NCBI GenBank assembly: GCA_964605545.1 | Contig: CAZSCX010000006.1 | Location: 1 to 26,127 of the forward strand | Length of the DNA stretch: 26,127 nucleotides | DNA from: DAOTMI01 sp964605545 | GTDB lineage: Bacteria; Patescibacteriota; Microgenomatia; UBA12405 | Reading direction: 5' to 3' | Part shown: in pieces, positions 13,827 through 20,995 of the stretch | Numbering within the stretch: the stretch's first letter is position 1 | Layout of the letters: the number at the start of each line of letters is the position of its first letter | Translations under genes and position numbers: made by a program | The notes under the pieces: generated by a model | Seen by the model: only the letters and a program-made list of their open reading frames with translations | The model's database searches: none | What the model was told of the DNA's origin: nothing

Positions 13827-16796
13827 ATGAGTCAAGGATTACCAGTGGCATTAGTTTTAGGGTGTGAGAATTTTGTTGCCAGAAAATTAGTGGAAAGATT
13901 GAGAAAAGATGAAATTGAGGTGATAATGGATGACGTTGAGAGTTTGGAAAGTGGAACGGTGAGGTATTTTTTCGATTTTGAAGGAAAAGGGAATGCCTGG
14001 GAAAAGGCTGAGACAAATAATACTAAGACGACAGTGGTGGTAGTTAATGATGAAAAGAAGACAAAAGAAATTGAAGAAAGAATGGGAGTGGAAGGAGGGG
14101 ATATTCGAATGGTTGCGGCTTTTGGAGTTTATGGACCTAGAATGGAAGGGAATGAAATTATTGCCGGGGCTTTTGAGTCGGCAGTGAAGAATAAAAATTT
14201 AGTATTGCCTTCTTTGTCTATGACGTATAGATTGTTGGCGGTTGATGATTTGGTTGAAGCGATATTGAGAGCGAGTTTTATATCCGGAACTGCCGGAGAG
14301 ATTTTTATCGTTGAAGGTGAGGAAATAAATTCGCAAGAGGTGGCAAAGACATTGATTGATGCGGCAAAGATGACTAAGAATCAAGTAATTCAGAATGAAA
14401 TACAAGTAGAATTATTCGATAAAAATGTTGTTTTGGAAAATTGGAGAAAATTGAGATGGAAGCCGGAAATTGAATTTAAAGATGGAATTGAGGAAACTTT
14501 GCAGTATTTTTTTGTAAAAGTGGACGAGGAGAGTAGGAAAAAGAAAATCACCGAGAAACGAATAGAACCCGCCGTCGCCAAGGCTATGGCGGGCAAGAGA
14601 AGGTTTGAGGTGGAGGTGGAAGAGGGTTTAAATCCCTCTGTCCCGCCAAGCGGGACATCTCCCTTTGACAAGGGAGAAAGACTTGAACAGCCAGAACAGG
14701 TTGAAGAGGTGGCGGATGAACCCGCCGACGCCAAGGCTATGGCGGACGAGCCTAAATTTGAGATTAAACCGATAATAAGAAAGCCCTTTGTTGCTAAAGC
14801 TATTAAGGATGAACCAGTCGCCGCCAAGGCTATGGCAGGCAAGGAAGAGACGGTGGAAGAAGTGGAGGGGGAAAACCCCTCTCCGCCTGCGGCGGTTTCT
14901 CCCCTTGATAAAGGGAGAACAGCAAGTAGTGAAGGAAAAGGACAAAAACTACCTAGAAAAAAAAGTAGATGGATGGGGGTGGTGGTTGGATTGTCAATAA
15001 TATTTTTGTTGTATTTGCCGACGAAATGGACTTTGGCTTTGGTGTCTTTGGCTAAGTCGGTTAGTAAATCGGAACAATTAATTAAAACGAGCAAGTTTGA
15101 TCAAGCAGTGGCAATAATCGACAAACAGACAAAAAAAGTGATGGCTAATGAAGAACAGATTACAGAGCTTGGCTTGAACAGGATTGGTTTTTTTCGTAAT
15201 ATTCAGGAGATTTTTAGAATGGGAAAATCGGTTTTGAATTTAGAAAAGAAGGCTGTAGAAGTGGGGGAGCAAACAGTGGTGTTGAATGAAGGATTGTTTG
15301 GAGAGGAGAAGGTCAGTTGGGCTTTTGAATTGAATAAATTATTTCAATTATTATTGGGATTTGAGGAAGAAATAGGAATGTTGGAGGCAAGAGTATCGGG
15401 AAATGCCAAATGGTTACCAAAAAGATTTAAAAAAGATATTGATAATCAGTTAAAGGAATTGATTAAAACAAGAGAGAATATAACAATATTGAGACAATTT
15501 TTCCCTGTAATACCAGATTTAATTGGTACTGATGGAAAAAGAAGGGAATATCTGGTTTTGTTGCAGAACGAGATGGAGTTGAGAGCGACGGGAGGATTTA
15601 TTGGTTCATTTGGAATTTTGGGTTTTCAGGATGGTAAAATGTTGAATTTTGAGATAAAAGATGTTTATGATGCCGATGGTCAAATGGAAGGACATGTGGA
15701 ACCACCATCTGAAATTAAAGAATATTTAGGTGAAGCAGCTTGGTTTTTGAGAGATGCCAATTGGCAGGCGGACTTTGTGGGAGCAGCGAAAGATTTGAGA
15801 TGGTTTTTGGAAAAAGAGATCGGTAGAAAAGTGGATGGGGTAATCGGAATGAATTTGGCGGTGGCTAAGGCTATTTTAGGAGTTATTGGCGAAGTAACCG
15901 TGCCGGATTATAAGGAAAAAATTAATGAGGGGAATTTGTATGAGCAGGCGGAATTTTATTCTGAAGATAAATTTTTCCCGGGATCGGGACAGAAAGCGAG
16001 TTTTTTGTCTGGGTTGGGAAAACAATTGTTTGAAGAAATTAAAGATATGAATTCGGAGAAGAGATTGAAATTAATGGAAGCTTTGATTGAAAAATTGGCT
16101 GAAAATGAAATGCAAATAGCCTTAAATAATACCGATTCGGCACAAATAATTGCCAGTTTAGGATGGGATGGCTCAATAAAAGAAGGGAAGTGTGCAACTG
16201 AGAGGTGTGTGGCTGATTATACTTATGTCAATGAATCTAATTTTGGTGTAAATAAAGCAAATTATTTTATTTTAAGAGAGATTGAGAAGGCGGTAGAAAT
16301 TGGGTCAAACAGATTAGCCAGGGTATTAAAAATTAAATATGAAAATACGGCAAAAAGTATGAATTATCCGGGAGGAAATTATAGAAATTATTTGAGGGTT
16401 TATTTGCCAAAGGATATTAGTTTGGAGAGTATAAAAATAATTGATGGAGAAAATAAAAGTAATATCGAAACAGTCGAGGGTGATAAATTAAAAATGGAAG
16501 AAAAGTATGGTAAAAAGGAATTGGGATTTTTGGTGACAGTACCGGTATCTGGAAAGAAAACAGTGGAGATAAGATATTTCAGTGATATTGTTTTGAATTC
16601 GGACACATTTTCGTATTTGGATTATATTCAGAGACAGCCTGGAAGCGGGAAAACTGATGTAGTGGTGATGGTGGGATATCCACATAATTATCAGCCAATG
16701 CAGGTAGAGCCGGTGGCAACAGTGGAGGGAGACAAGATTGTGTTTGAAACAAAATTGGAGAGGGATTTGAGAATTGGAGTTGAGATAGGGAAATAA
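13827..16796 (+). CDS. Fusion protein: degenerate NAD-epimerase-like domain, repeat linker, membrane segment, DUF4012
   Basis: 989 residues. Residues 1 to about 235 resemble an extended short-chain dehydrogenase/epimerase: a Rossmann-like start (VALVLGCENFVARKLVERL), a 'GVYGPRMEGNEIIAGAFESA' segment and a 'YRLLAVDDLVEAILRA' segment. I do not see an intact GxxGxxG motif or YxxxK pair, so catalysis is doubtful. Residues ~235-380 are a low-complexity linker holding two palindromic elements and four 27-bp repeats. One membrane segment lies at ~384-404. The outer part contains DUF4012 (from about residue 575: EYLVLLQNEMELRATGGFIGSFG, then ANWQADFVGAAKDLRWF). DUF4012 proteins are commonly found with exopolysaccharide genes, as here, but their reaction is unknown to me. 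TG/AC-poor leader and -10 placement support the start. Confidence 0.85.
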   Translation: MSQGLPVALVLGCENFVARKLVERLRKDEIEVIMDDVESLESGTVRYFFDFEGKGNAWEKAETNNTKTTVVVVNDEKKTKEIEERMGVEGGDIRMVAAFGVYGPRMEGNEIIAGAFESAVKNKNLVLPSLSMTYRLLAVDDLVEAILRASFISGTAGEIFIVEGEEINSQEVAKTLIDAAKMTKNQVIQNEIQVELFDKNVVLENWRKLRWKPEIEFKDGIEETLQYFFVKVDEESRKKKITEKRIEPAVAKAMAGKRRFEVEVEEGLNPSVPPSGTSPFDKGERLEQPEQVEEVADEPADAKAMADEPKFEIKPIIRKPFVAKAIKDEPVAAKAMAGKEETVEEVEGENPSPPAAVSPLDKGRTASSEGKGQKLPRKKSRWMGVVVGLSIIFLLYLPTKWTLALVSLAKSVSKSEQLIKTSKFDQAVAIIDKQTKKVMANEEQITELGLNRIGFFRNIQEIFRMGKSVLNLEKKAVEVGEQTVVLNEGLFGEEKVSWAFELNKLFQLLLGFEEEIGMLEARVSGNAKWLPKRFKKDIDNQLKELIKTRENITILRQFFPVIPDLIGTDGKRREYLVLLQNEMELRATGGFIGSFGILGFQDGKMLNFEIKDVYDADGQMEGHVEPPSEIKEYLGEAAWFLRDANWQADFVGAAKDLRWFLEKEIGRKVDGVIGMNLAVAKAILGVIGEVTVPDYKEKINEGNLYEQAEFYSEDKFFPGSGQKASFLSGLGKQLFEEIKDMNSEKRLKLMEALIEKLAENEMQIALNNTDSAQIIASLGWDGSIKEGKCATERCVADYTYVNESNFGVNKANYFILREIEKAVEIGSNRLARVLKIKYENTAKSMNYPGGNYRNYLRVYLPKDISLESIKIIDGENKSNIETVEGDKLKMEEKYGKKELGFLVTVPVSGKKTVEIRYFSDIVLNSDTFSYLDYIQRQPGSGKTDVVVMVGYPHNYQPMQVEPVATVEGDKIVFETKLERDLRIGVEIGK
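14568..14594 (+). repeat. 27-bp repeat, copy 1 (in DUF4012 gene)
   Basis: It starts CCCGCCGTCGCC and ends ATGGCGGGC, with terminal CCCGCC/GGCGGG complementarity. It encodes PAVAKAMAG. Confidence 0.8.
14630..14677 (+). repeat. Palindromic element, copy 6 (in DUF4012 gene)
   Basis: Hairpins are TGTCCCGC-caa-GCGGGACA and TCTCCCTT-tgac-AAGGGAGA. It is translated as NPSVPPSGTSPFDKGE. Confidence 0.85.
14721..14747 (+). repeat. 27-bp repeat, copy 2 (in DUF4012 gene)
   Basis: It matches copy 1 except for two bases (GAC for GTC, and GGAC for GGGC at the end). It encodes PADAKAMAD in the same frame. Confidence 0.8.
14783..14809 (+). repeat. 27-bp repeat, degenerate copy (in DUF4012 gene)
   Basis: It encodes PFVAKAIKD, recognisable at the protein level. 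At DNA level it has lost the GC-rich ends and inverted symmetry and looks like an old, decayed copy. Confidence 0.45.
14814..14840 (+). repeat. 27-bp repeat, copy 3 (in DUF4012 gene)
   Basis: It shares the core GCCAAGGCTATGGC with copies 1 and 2 and encodes PVAAKAMAG in the same frame; the terminal complementarity is partly lost. Confidence 0.75.
14874..14918 (+). repeat. Palindromic element, copy 7 (in DUF4012 gene)
   Basis: Hairpins are CCGCC-tgc-GGCGG and TCTCCCCTT/AAAGGGAGA (one mismatch). It is translated as NPSPPAAVSPLDKGR, just before the membrane segment. Confidence 0.85.
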
Positions 16797-16820
16797 AATT
16801 GATTATATTTAATTTTTCTC

Positions 16821-16888
16821 ATTAAATTTTTTCTGCGCTGGTCAATGTGCGTAGCACGTTGAAGGCTTGAAAAAACATAATTTCAAAA
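16821..16888. repeat. AT-armed palindromic repeat, copy 2
   Basis: TTTTTTC (16827-16833) pairs with GAAAAAA (16869-16875). The inner stem is TCAATGTGC-gta-GCACGTTGA, and the right flank AATTTCAAAA is shared with the copy at 13591-13656. The inner stem sequence differs while pairing is kept. Confidence 0.7.
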
Positions 16889-16896
16889 AATTAAAC

Positions 16897-16902
16897 TATA
16901 AT
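16897..16902 (+). promoter_or_regulatory. -10 box for the RNHCP gene
   Basis: TATAAT ends 6 nt before the ATG at 16909. This favours 16909 over the in-frame TTG at 16867, which lies inside the palindromic repeat. Confidence 0.6.
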
Positions 16903-16908
16903 CAATAT

Positions 16909-17199
16909 ATGCATCCTAAAAAAATAATTGAGGATTTTGTGTGTGAAAATTGCGGGGAGAGGGTGAAGGGAAATGGCTATACGGATCATTGCCCGAAGTG
17001 TTTATGGGGGAAACATATGGATGAGGAAACACCGGGGGATAGAGCGAGTGGGTGTAGAGGCTTGATGAAACCGGAATATTCAATATATGAAAAAGGAGAG
17101 AAAGTAATTTATTATAAATGCCTATCTTGCGGGCATAAGTTTAGGGTTAGGGCGGGCGAAAAGGATGACTGCGGTAAAATTGAGGAAATTATGCGGTAA
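16909..17199 (+). CDS. RNHCP domain zinc-binding protein
   Basis: A 96-residue protein. The first part has C12-x-x-C15 and a variant of the RNHCP motif (TDHCPKCLWGKHMDEETPGDRASGCRGLMKP, residues ~25-54) with H27, C28, C31, H36 and C49. The second part has C71-L-S-C74 and C88, a second zinc-ribbon-like knuckle. The family is common in CPR and Gram-positive genomes; its function is not established as far as I know, and nucleic-acid binding is a guess from the zinc ribbons. The start is set by the -10 box. It stands alone between two repeat elements. Confidence 0.88.
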   Translation: MHPKKIIEDFVCENCGERVKGNGYTDHCPKCLWGKHMDEETPGDRASGCRGLMKPEYSIYEKGEKVIYYKCLSCGHKFRVRAGEKDDCGKIEEIMR

Positions 17200-17254
17200 A
17201 ACCCCTTAAATCTCCTTGTCAGCCTAGGCTGACATCCCTCTTTGATAAAGAGGG
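17200..17254 (+). repeat. Palindromic element, copy 8 (RNHCP-ftsH spacer)
   Basis: It begins immediately after the RNHCP stop codon. The head AACCCCTTAAATCTCC is followed by TGTCAGCC-ta-GGCTGACA and CCCTCTTT-gat-AAAGAGGG. The head is close to copy 5, the other intergenic copy. Confidence 0.85.
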
Positions 17255-17272
17255 AAGAGAACCAAGATTTGA

Positions 17273-17281
17273 TGTTATAAT
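17273..17281 (+). promoter_or_regulatory. Extended -10 for ftsH
   Basis: TGT-TATAAT ends 17 nt before the ATG at 17299, implying a leader of about 10 nt. There is no Shine-Dalgarno. A TTGATA in the upstream repeat loop is 28 nt away, too far to be its -35. Confidence 0.55.
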
Positions 17282-17298
17282 ACGAAGATTAGAAAAAT

Positions 17299-19275
17299 AT
17301 GAATTTAATTAATAAAATATTTAAGAAAAAGACGAAAACACAATCAAAATCCCCCTCCCCCGCAGCGGCGGGGGAATCCCCCTTTGACAAAAGGGGGACT
17401 AAGAAAATTAAAAAAGATATTAAAGAAAGTGATTTTTTGAAGAATTTGCCACCGGGAGTAAAGATTACAAAGATAGAAATAGGACCAAAACAGATTTTGA
17501 GAATGGTTGTTTATATTTTGTTGATTTATTGGATAATGTCGACATTGCAACAGATATTTATGCCTGGAATAGTGGAAAAAGTGTCGTTATCAGAAACGAT
17601 TGAGGCTATAAAACAGGATAAGGTTGAAAAGATTACCGTGATAGACAATGAAATTATGGCGAAACTGAAAGGTGAAAATAAAACAATTTCAAGTTCAAAA
17701 GAAAGTACGATTTCTTTGGCGGAAATTTTACAAAAAGATGGAATTGATTTATCGAAAATTAAATATAACGTCGATAATCGAACCGGATGGAAAATGGTTT
17801 GGGAGGGATTGACTTTACTTTTGTCGATAGGGATACCGATTATATTTATTTTGTGGTTTTTTAGAAAGCAAAGTGGAGGAGGAGCCGGAGGAGTTTTTGG
17901 ATTTGGAAAATCGACAGCGAAATTATTTGTAAAGGGAAAGCAGAGTTTAACTTTTAAAGATGTGGCAGGAGTGGAGGAAGCAAAAAAAGACTTGGAAGAG
18001 GTGGTAGATTTCTTGAAAAATCCGGAAAAATACAAGAAAATTGGAGCGAGAGCGCCGAAGGGTGTTTTGTTGGTTGGGCCGTCGGGAGTGGGAAAAACAT
18101 TGTTGGCTAAAGCAACAGCAGGGGAAGCGAATGTGCCGTTTTATGCCATGGCAGGATCGGAATTTATGGAAATGTTGGTAGGAGTTGGAGCAAGCAGAGT
18201 AAGAGATCTTTTTGGAACAGCGAAAAAGGCGGGTAAGGCAATAATTTTTATTGATGAAATTGATGCGATTGGTAGAATGAGAGGAGGAATTGATGGTGGA
18301 CACGGAGAAAGAGAACAAACATTGAATCAAATATTGGTGGAAATGGATGGATTTGAAGCGAATACGGCAGTTGTGGTTTTGGCGGCAACAAATAGGGGTG
18401 ATTTATTGGATCCGGCATTGATGAGGCCGGGAAGATTTGACCGACGAGTGGTTTTGGAAATGCCAGATTTGGCGGCAAGAAAAGAAATAATAGCAATTCA
18501 TGCAAGAGGAAAACCATTCGATAAAGATGTTAATTGGGATTCGGTAGCAAAGAGAACAGTGGGATTTTCCGGTGCTGATTTGGAAAATATGTTAAACGAG
18601 GCAGCAATTGCGGTAGCCAGAACGAACAGAACGGCAATTACAAAAGAAGATATTGAAGAAGCGGCATTGAAAGCAAAATTGGGATCAGAAAAAAAGAGAG
18701 CACAGACAGATGAAGATAAATTGATGACGGCTTATCATGAGGCGGGACATGCGATAGTAAATTATGAAGAGAAACTTGACCCAGTAACCAGAATTTCGAT
18801 TGTTTCAAGAGGAATGGCATTGGGATTTACCCTAGTACCACCAGAGAAAGATATGATTCACCAGACAAAAGGAAATTTGATTAAAAAAATGGCAATGGCG
18901 ATGGGTGGAAGAGCAGCGGAAGAAATTCAATTTAAGGATATTTCGACAGGAGCGAGTAGTGATATTTCTCAGGCAACCAATATTGCCAGAAATATGGTGG
19001 TGGAATGGGGAATGTCAGAATTGGGTCCTGTCAATTTGGGTCCTCAAATTGATATTGAAGAGTTTGGTCGAGCATATTTCGAACCGGCAAAAATATCTGA
19101 TAATATGTTGGCCAAGGTTGATGAAGAAATTAAAAAATTAGTTAACAAGGCTCATGAGCAAGCATTAGAGATTTTAAAGAAAAATAAAAAGAAATTAGAT
19201 GAGTTAGCGAAAATGTTGGTAGAAAAGGAGACCTTGGGACAAGAAGAGTTTGAAGAGGTGATGAAAAACAGGTAG
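17299..19275 (+). CDS. ftsH: ATP-dependent zinc metalloprotease FtsH
   Basis: A 658-residue membrane-bound AAA+ protease that extracts and degrades membrane and regulatory proteins. Two membrane segments (about residues 69-87 and 173-190) flank a small outer domain. The AAA domain has Walker A GPSGVGKT (260-267), Walker B IIFIDEIDAI (D319-E320) and the second region of homology ending RPGRFDRRV. The protease domain has HEAGH (480-484) with D555 as the likely third zinc ligand. Walker A reads GPSGVGKT where GPPGTGKT is usual, a tolerated change. The oddity is residues 17-33, a translated palindromic element in the cytoplasmic N-terminal tail just ahead of the first membrane segment. The next gene starts 8 nt after the stop. 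Confidence 0.97.
   Translation: MNLINKIFKKKTKTQSKSPSPAAAGESPFDKRGTKKIKKDIKESDFLKNLPPGVKITKIEIGPKQILRMVVYILLIYWIMSTLQQIFMPGIVEKVSLSETIEAIKQDKVEKITVIDNEIMAKLKGENKTISSSKESTISLAEILQKDGIDLSKIKYNVDNRTGWKMVWEGLTLLLSIGIPIIFILWFFRKQSGGGAGGVFGFGKSTAKLFVKGKQSLTFKDVAGVEEAKKDLEEVVDFLKNPEKYKKIGARAPKGVLLVGPSGVGKTLLAKATAGEANVPFYAMAGSEFMEMLVGVGASRVRDLFGTAKKAGKAIIFIDEIDAIGRMRGGIDGGHGEREQTLNQILVEMDGFEANTAVVVLAATNRGDLLDPALMRPGRFDRRVVLEMPDLAARKEIIAIHARGKPFDKDVNWDSVAKRTVGFSGADLENMLNEAAIAVARTNRTAITKEDIEEAALKAKLGSEKKRAQTDEDKLMTAYHEAGHAIVNYEEKLDPVTRISIVSRGMALGFTLVPPEKDMIHQTKGNLIKKMAMAMGGRAAEEIQFKDISTGASSDISQATNIARNMVVEWGMSELGPVNLGPQIDIEEFGRAYFEPAKISDNMLAKVDEEIKKLVNKAHEQALEILKKNKKKLDELAKMLVEKETLGQEEFEEVMKNR
17347..17397 (+). 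repeat. Palindromic element, copy 9 (inside ftsH)
   Basis: Hairpins are CCCCCGC-agcg-GCGGGGG and CCCCCTTT-gaca-AAAGGGGG. It is translated in frame as KSPSPAAAGESPFDKRG near the FtsH N-terminus. Confidence 0.9.
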
Positions 19276-19278
19276 AAT
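19273..19278 (+). promoter_or_regulatory. -10 box for the 559-residue protein gene
   Basis: TAGAAT ends 5 nt before the ATG at 19284; its first three bases are the ftsH stop codon TAG (19273-19275). Confidence 0.45.
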
Positions 19279-19283
19279 GGATT

Positions 19284-20963
19284 ATGGCAGAAGCTAGAGG
19301 AGATAATCAGACAATTAGCCAAAAGACAGTTGAGTTTACAAAAAGTGCAGATAGACTGAGGACGGCTGTTGGGGATTTGTCAAAGAATGTTTTGAAAAAA
19401 GATTTGAGTGATGCGGAAAAAGAGGCAGGAATAAGCCGTGTTTTAAAAAAACTATATAAAGAAGATCCGGCTTTTAAAAATGCATGGGATAAGGGGACTA
19501 AGACAAAACATGATTTGTATTGGGGTTATATTTTGTATTGCGGTATGCGAGAAGGTAGTGATTATGGGAAAACACAAGCTTTAAAGAGTGGTAGTTTAAT
19601 AGAGATTGGAAAATATCTTCCCTCCGATATACATCCCGATGTTCTAAAAAGGATTCGAAAAATAGTGGTGTCGAACAACAAACTTTCTGGATTAATTGAT
19701 AAATATGAGAAAGAAAATATGAATTTTAAAGATTTGGTTTCTGAGGTGGAGGAAATAAAGAAAATTCGGAATAATTTACCTAAAAAGGATAGGTACCAGG
19801 CGGATATGGTTTTGGCAACATTAGAAGTGAGAATGGATGATTTGATGAACAAAAATAATGTGGAAAAAGTAGAAGAAAATGTAGAAACTCAGTATGGAGA
19901 AAATTCTTTGTTGAAAGAGAAAACAGAATTAATGGTTAATGTCGAAAGAAGCGATGGAATAATAGAAAATGATTGGGAGGTTTTGGGAATTGATGGAGAT
20001 ATGGTGGTGGTAGGCAAGCAAGAGAATGGTAGGGGTATTATGAAAAAAATGCCGATGGAAATATTTTCTAAATTGAATCCAGATTATTTGGAAAAAAGAA
20101 ACAAGGTTAAGTCTGTTAATGATCAAAAAGAAAATGAAATAAAAGAAATAACAGTTAATGTCGAGAGAAGCGACGGAAGAAAGGAAGGTGATTGGACCGT
20201 TTTGGATATTGATGGAGATATGGTGGTAGTAACTAAAAAGGAAAACGGTAAAGATATTATGAAAAAAATACCGATGGAAATATTTATTAAATTGAATCCG
20301 AATTATTTGGACAACAAAACCGAGAAAAATATTGCGGTGAAAGAGGAAGAAAAAGTGGAGGGTGCTTCGTTAGAAGATTTATTGAATATAGTAAAACAAT
20401 CGAATGACTCTGTTCCTGAAGTTAAAGAGCAAGATGGTAGTGGTAAAGAAGAATCTGTCCTGACATTGGGTGATTTGTTGAAGACAGCGAAAGGACCAGG
20501 TAATAATGCTGAAGTAAAAATGTCCGAAGAAAAGATTAACTCTAAGATAGATCAATTAAGAATGATGATAAATGAAGGAATAGGAAGTGGAAAGAAATTA
20601 ACTGAAGAAGATGTAAAAAAGTTTTGTATGGAAAATGGGATTAAATATAAAATGGCGGATTATGAAAATGGTAAATTTACGATCAGTTCATTTTTGACAA
20701 ATAATATTTTACTTGAAGACAATAATGAATTTTATATAATTCCGTCTCCCAGTTTATTAAAACCTGATTTTTATAGATTCTTTTATGATCGTGAGGATAT
20801 TGAAAACCGATCTCTTATTGCGATGGATTTTATTGCAAAAATAGAATCTTTTACTAAATTGGTAAAACAAGGAAATGGTTACGAAGTCGAAAAGAAAGGT
20901 TTGATGATAACGAAACCAGACAAAGGAAATGAGGATTATTGGAATAAGGAACATAAGAGGTAG
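19284..20963 (+). CDS. Unknown protein with two tandem copies of a small beta-rich domain
   Basis: 559 residues, no membrane segment or signal peptide seen; not recognised. Residues 1 to about 205 are mainly helical and charged. Residues 216-275 and 289-348 are two copies of one unit: 'VNVERSDG...DW.VL.IDGDMVVV.K.ENG..IMKK.PMEIF.KLNP.YL'. The pattern of short strands resembles a small SH3/Tudor-like barrel, but that is a guess. A short motif (LEDLLNIVK, LGDLLKTAK) also repeats at about residues 368-400. The C-terminal ~140 residues look like a separate helical/beta domain. It follows ftsH by 8 nt and precedes another unknown gene by 32 nt. The two may form a functional pair. Confidence 0.8.
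   Translation: MAEARGDNQTISQKTVEFTKSADRLRTAVGDLSKNVLKKDLSDAEKEAGISRVLKKLYKEDPAFKNAWDKGTKTKHDLYWGYILYCGMREGSDYGKTQALKSGSLIEIGKYLPSDIHPDVLKRIRKIVVSNNKLSGLIDKYEKENMNFKDLVSEVEEIKKIRNNLPKKDRYQADMVLATLEVRMDDLMNKNNVEKVEENVETQYGENSLLKEKTELMVNVERSDGIIENDWEVLGIDGDMVVVGKQENGRGIMKKMPMEIFSKLNPDYLEKRNKVKSVNDQKENEIKEITVNVERSDGRKEGDWTVLDIDGDMVVVTKKENGKDIMKKIPMEIFIKLNPNYLDNKTEKNIAVKEEEKVEGASLEDLLNIVKQSNDSVPEVKEQDGSGKEESVLTLGDLLKTAKGPGNNAEVKMSEEKINSKIDQLRMMINEGIGSGKKLTEEDVKKFCMENGIKYKMADYENGKFTISSFLTNNILLEDNNEFYIIPSPSLLKPDFYRFFYDREDIENRSLIAMDFIAKIESFTKLVKQGNGYEVEKKGLMITKPDKGNEDYWNKEHKR
19929..20319 (+). repeat. Tandem in-gene duplication with 219-bp offset
   Basis: The coding sequence for residues 216-275 is repeated at 289-348. 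DNA identity is still high in patches (for example GATGGAGATATGGTGGT in both), so the duplication may be fairly recent or under shared constraint. Confidence 0.8.
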
Positions 20964-20984
20964 AAAATAATTAATAAATTAGGT

Positions 20985-20990
20985 TATAAT
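20985..20990 (+). promoter_or_regulatory. -10 box for the 1065-residue protein gene
   Basis: TATAAT ends 5 nt before the ATG at 20996. There is no Shine-Dalgarno. Confidence 0.6.
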
Positions 20991-20995
20991 TAAGT

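Noticed and set aside
14390..15094. Long open frame on the - strand opposite the DUF4012 linker
   Set aside because: Its length comes from the repeat-rich, stop-poor linker; the + strand frame has clear domains and a promoter.
17242..17281. TTGATA/TTGACA in the element loop as a -35 for ftsH and rpmH
   Set aside because: Distances to the -10 boxes are about 28 and 31 nt, well outside the usual 16-18.
2230..17397. Palindromic elements as a CRISPR array
   Set aside because: Copies are scattered, mostly inside genes, irregularly spaced, and vary in the stems; there are no cas genes in the window.
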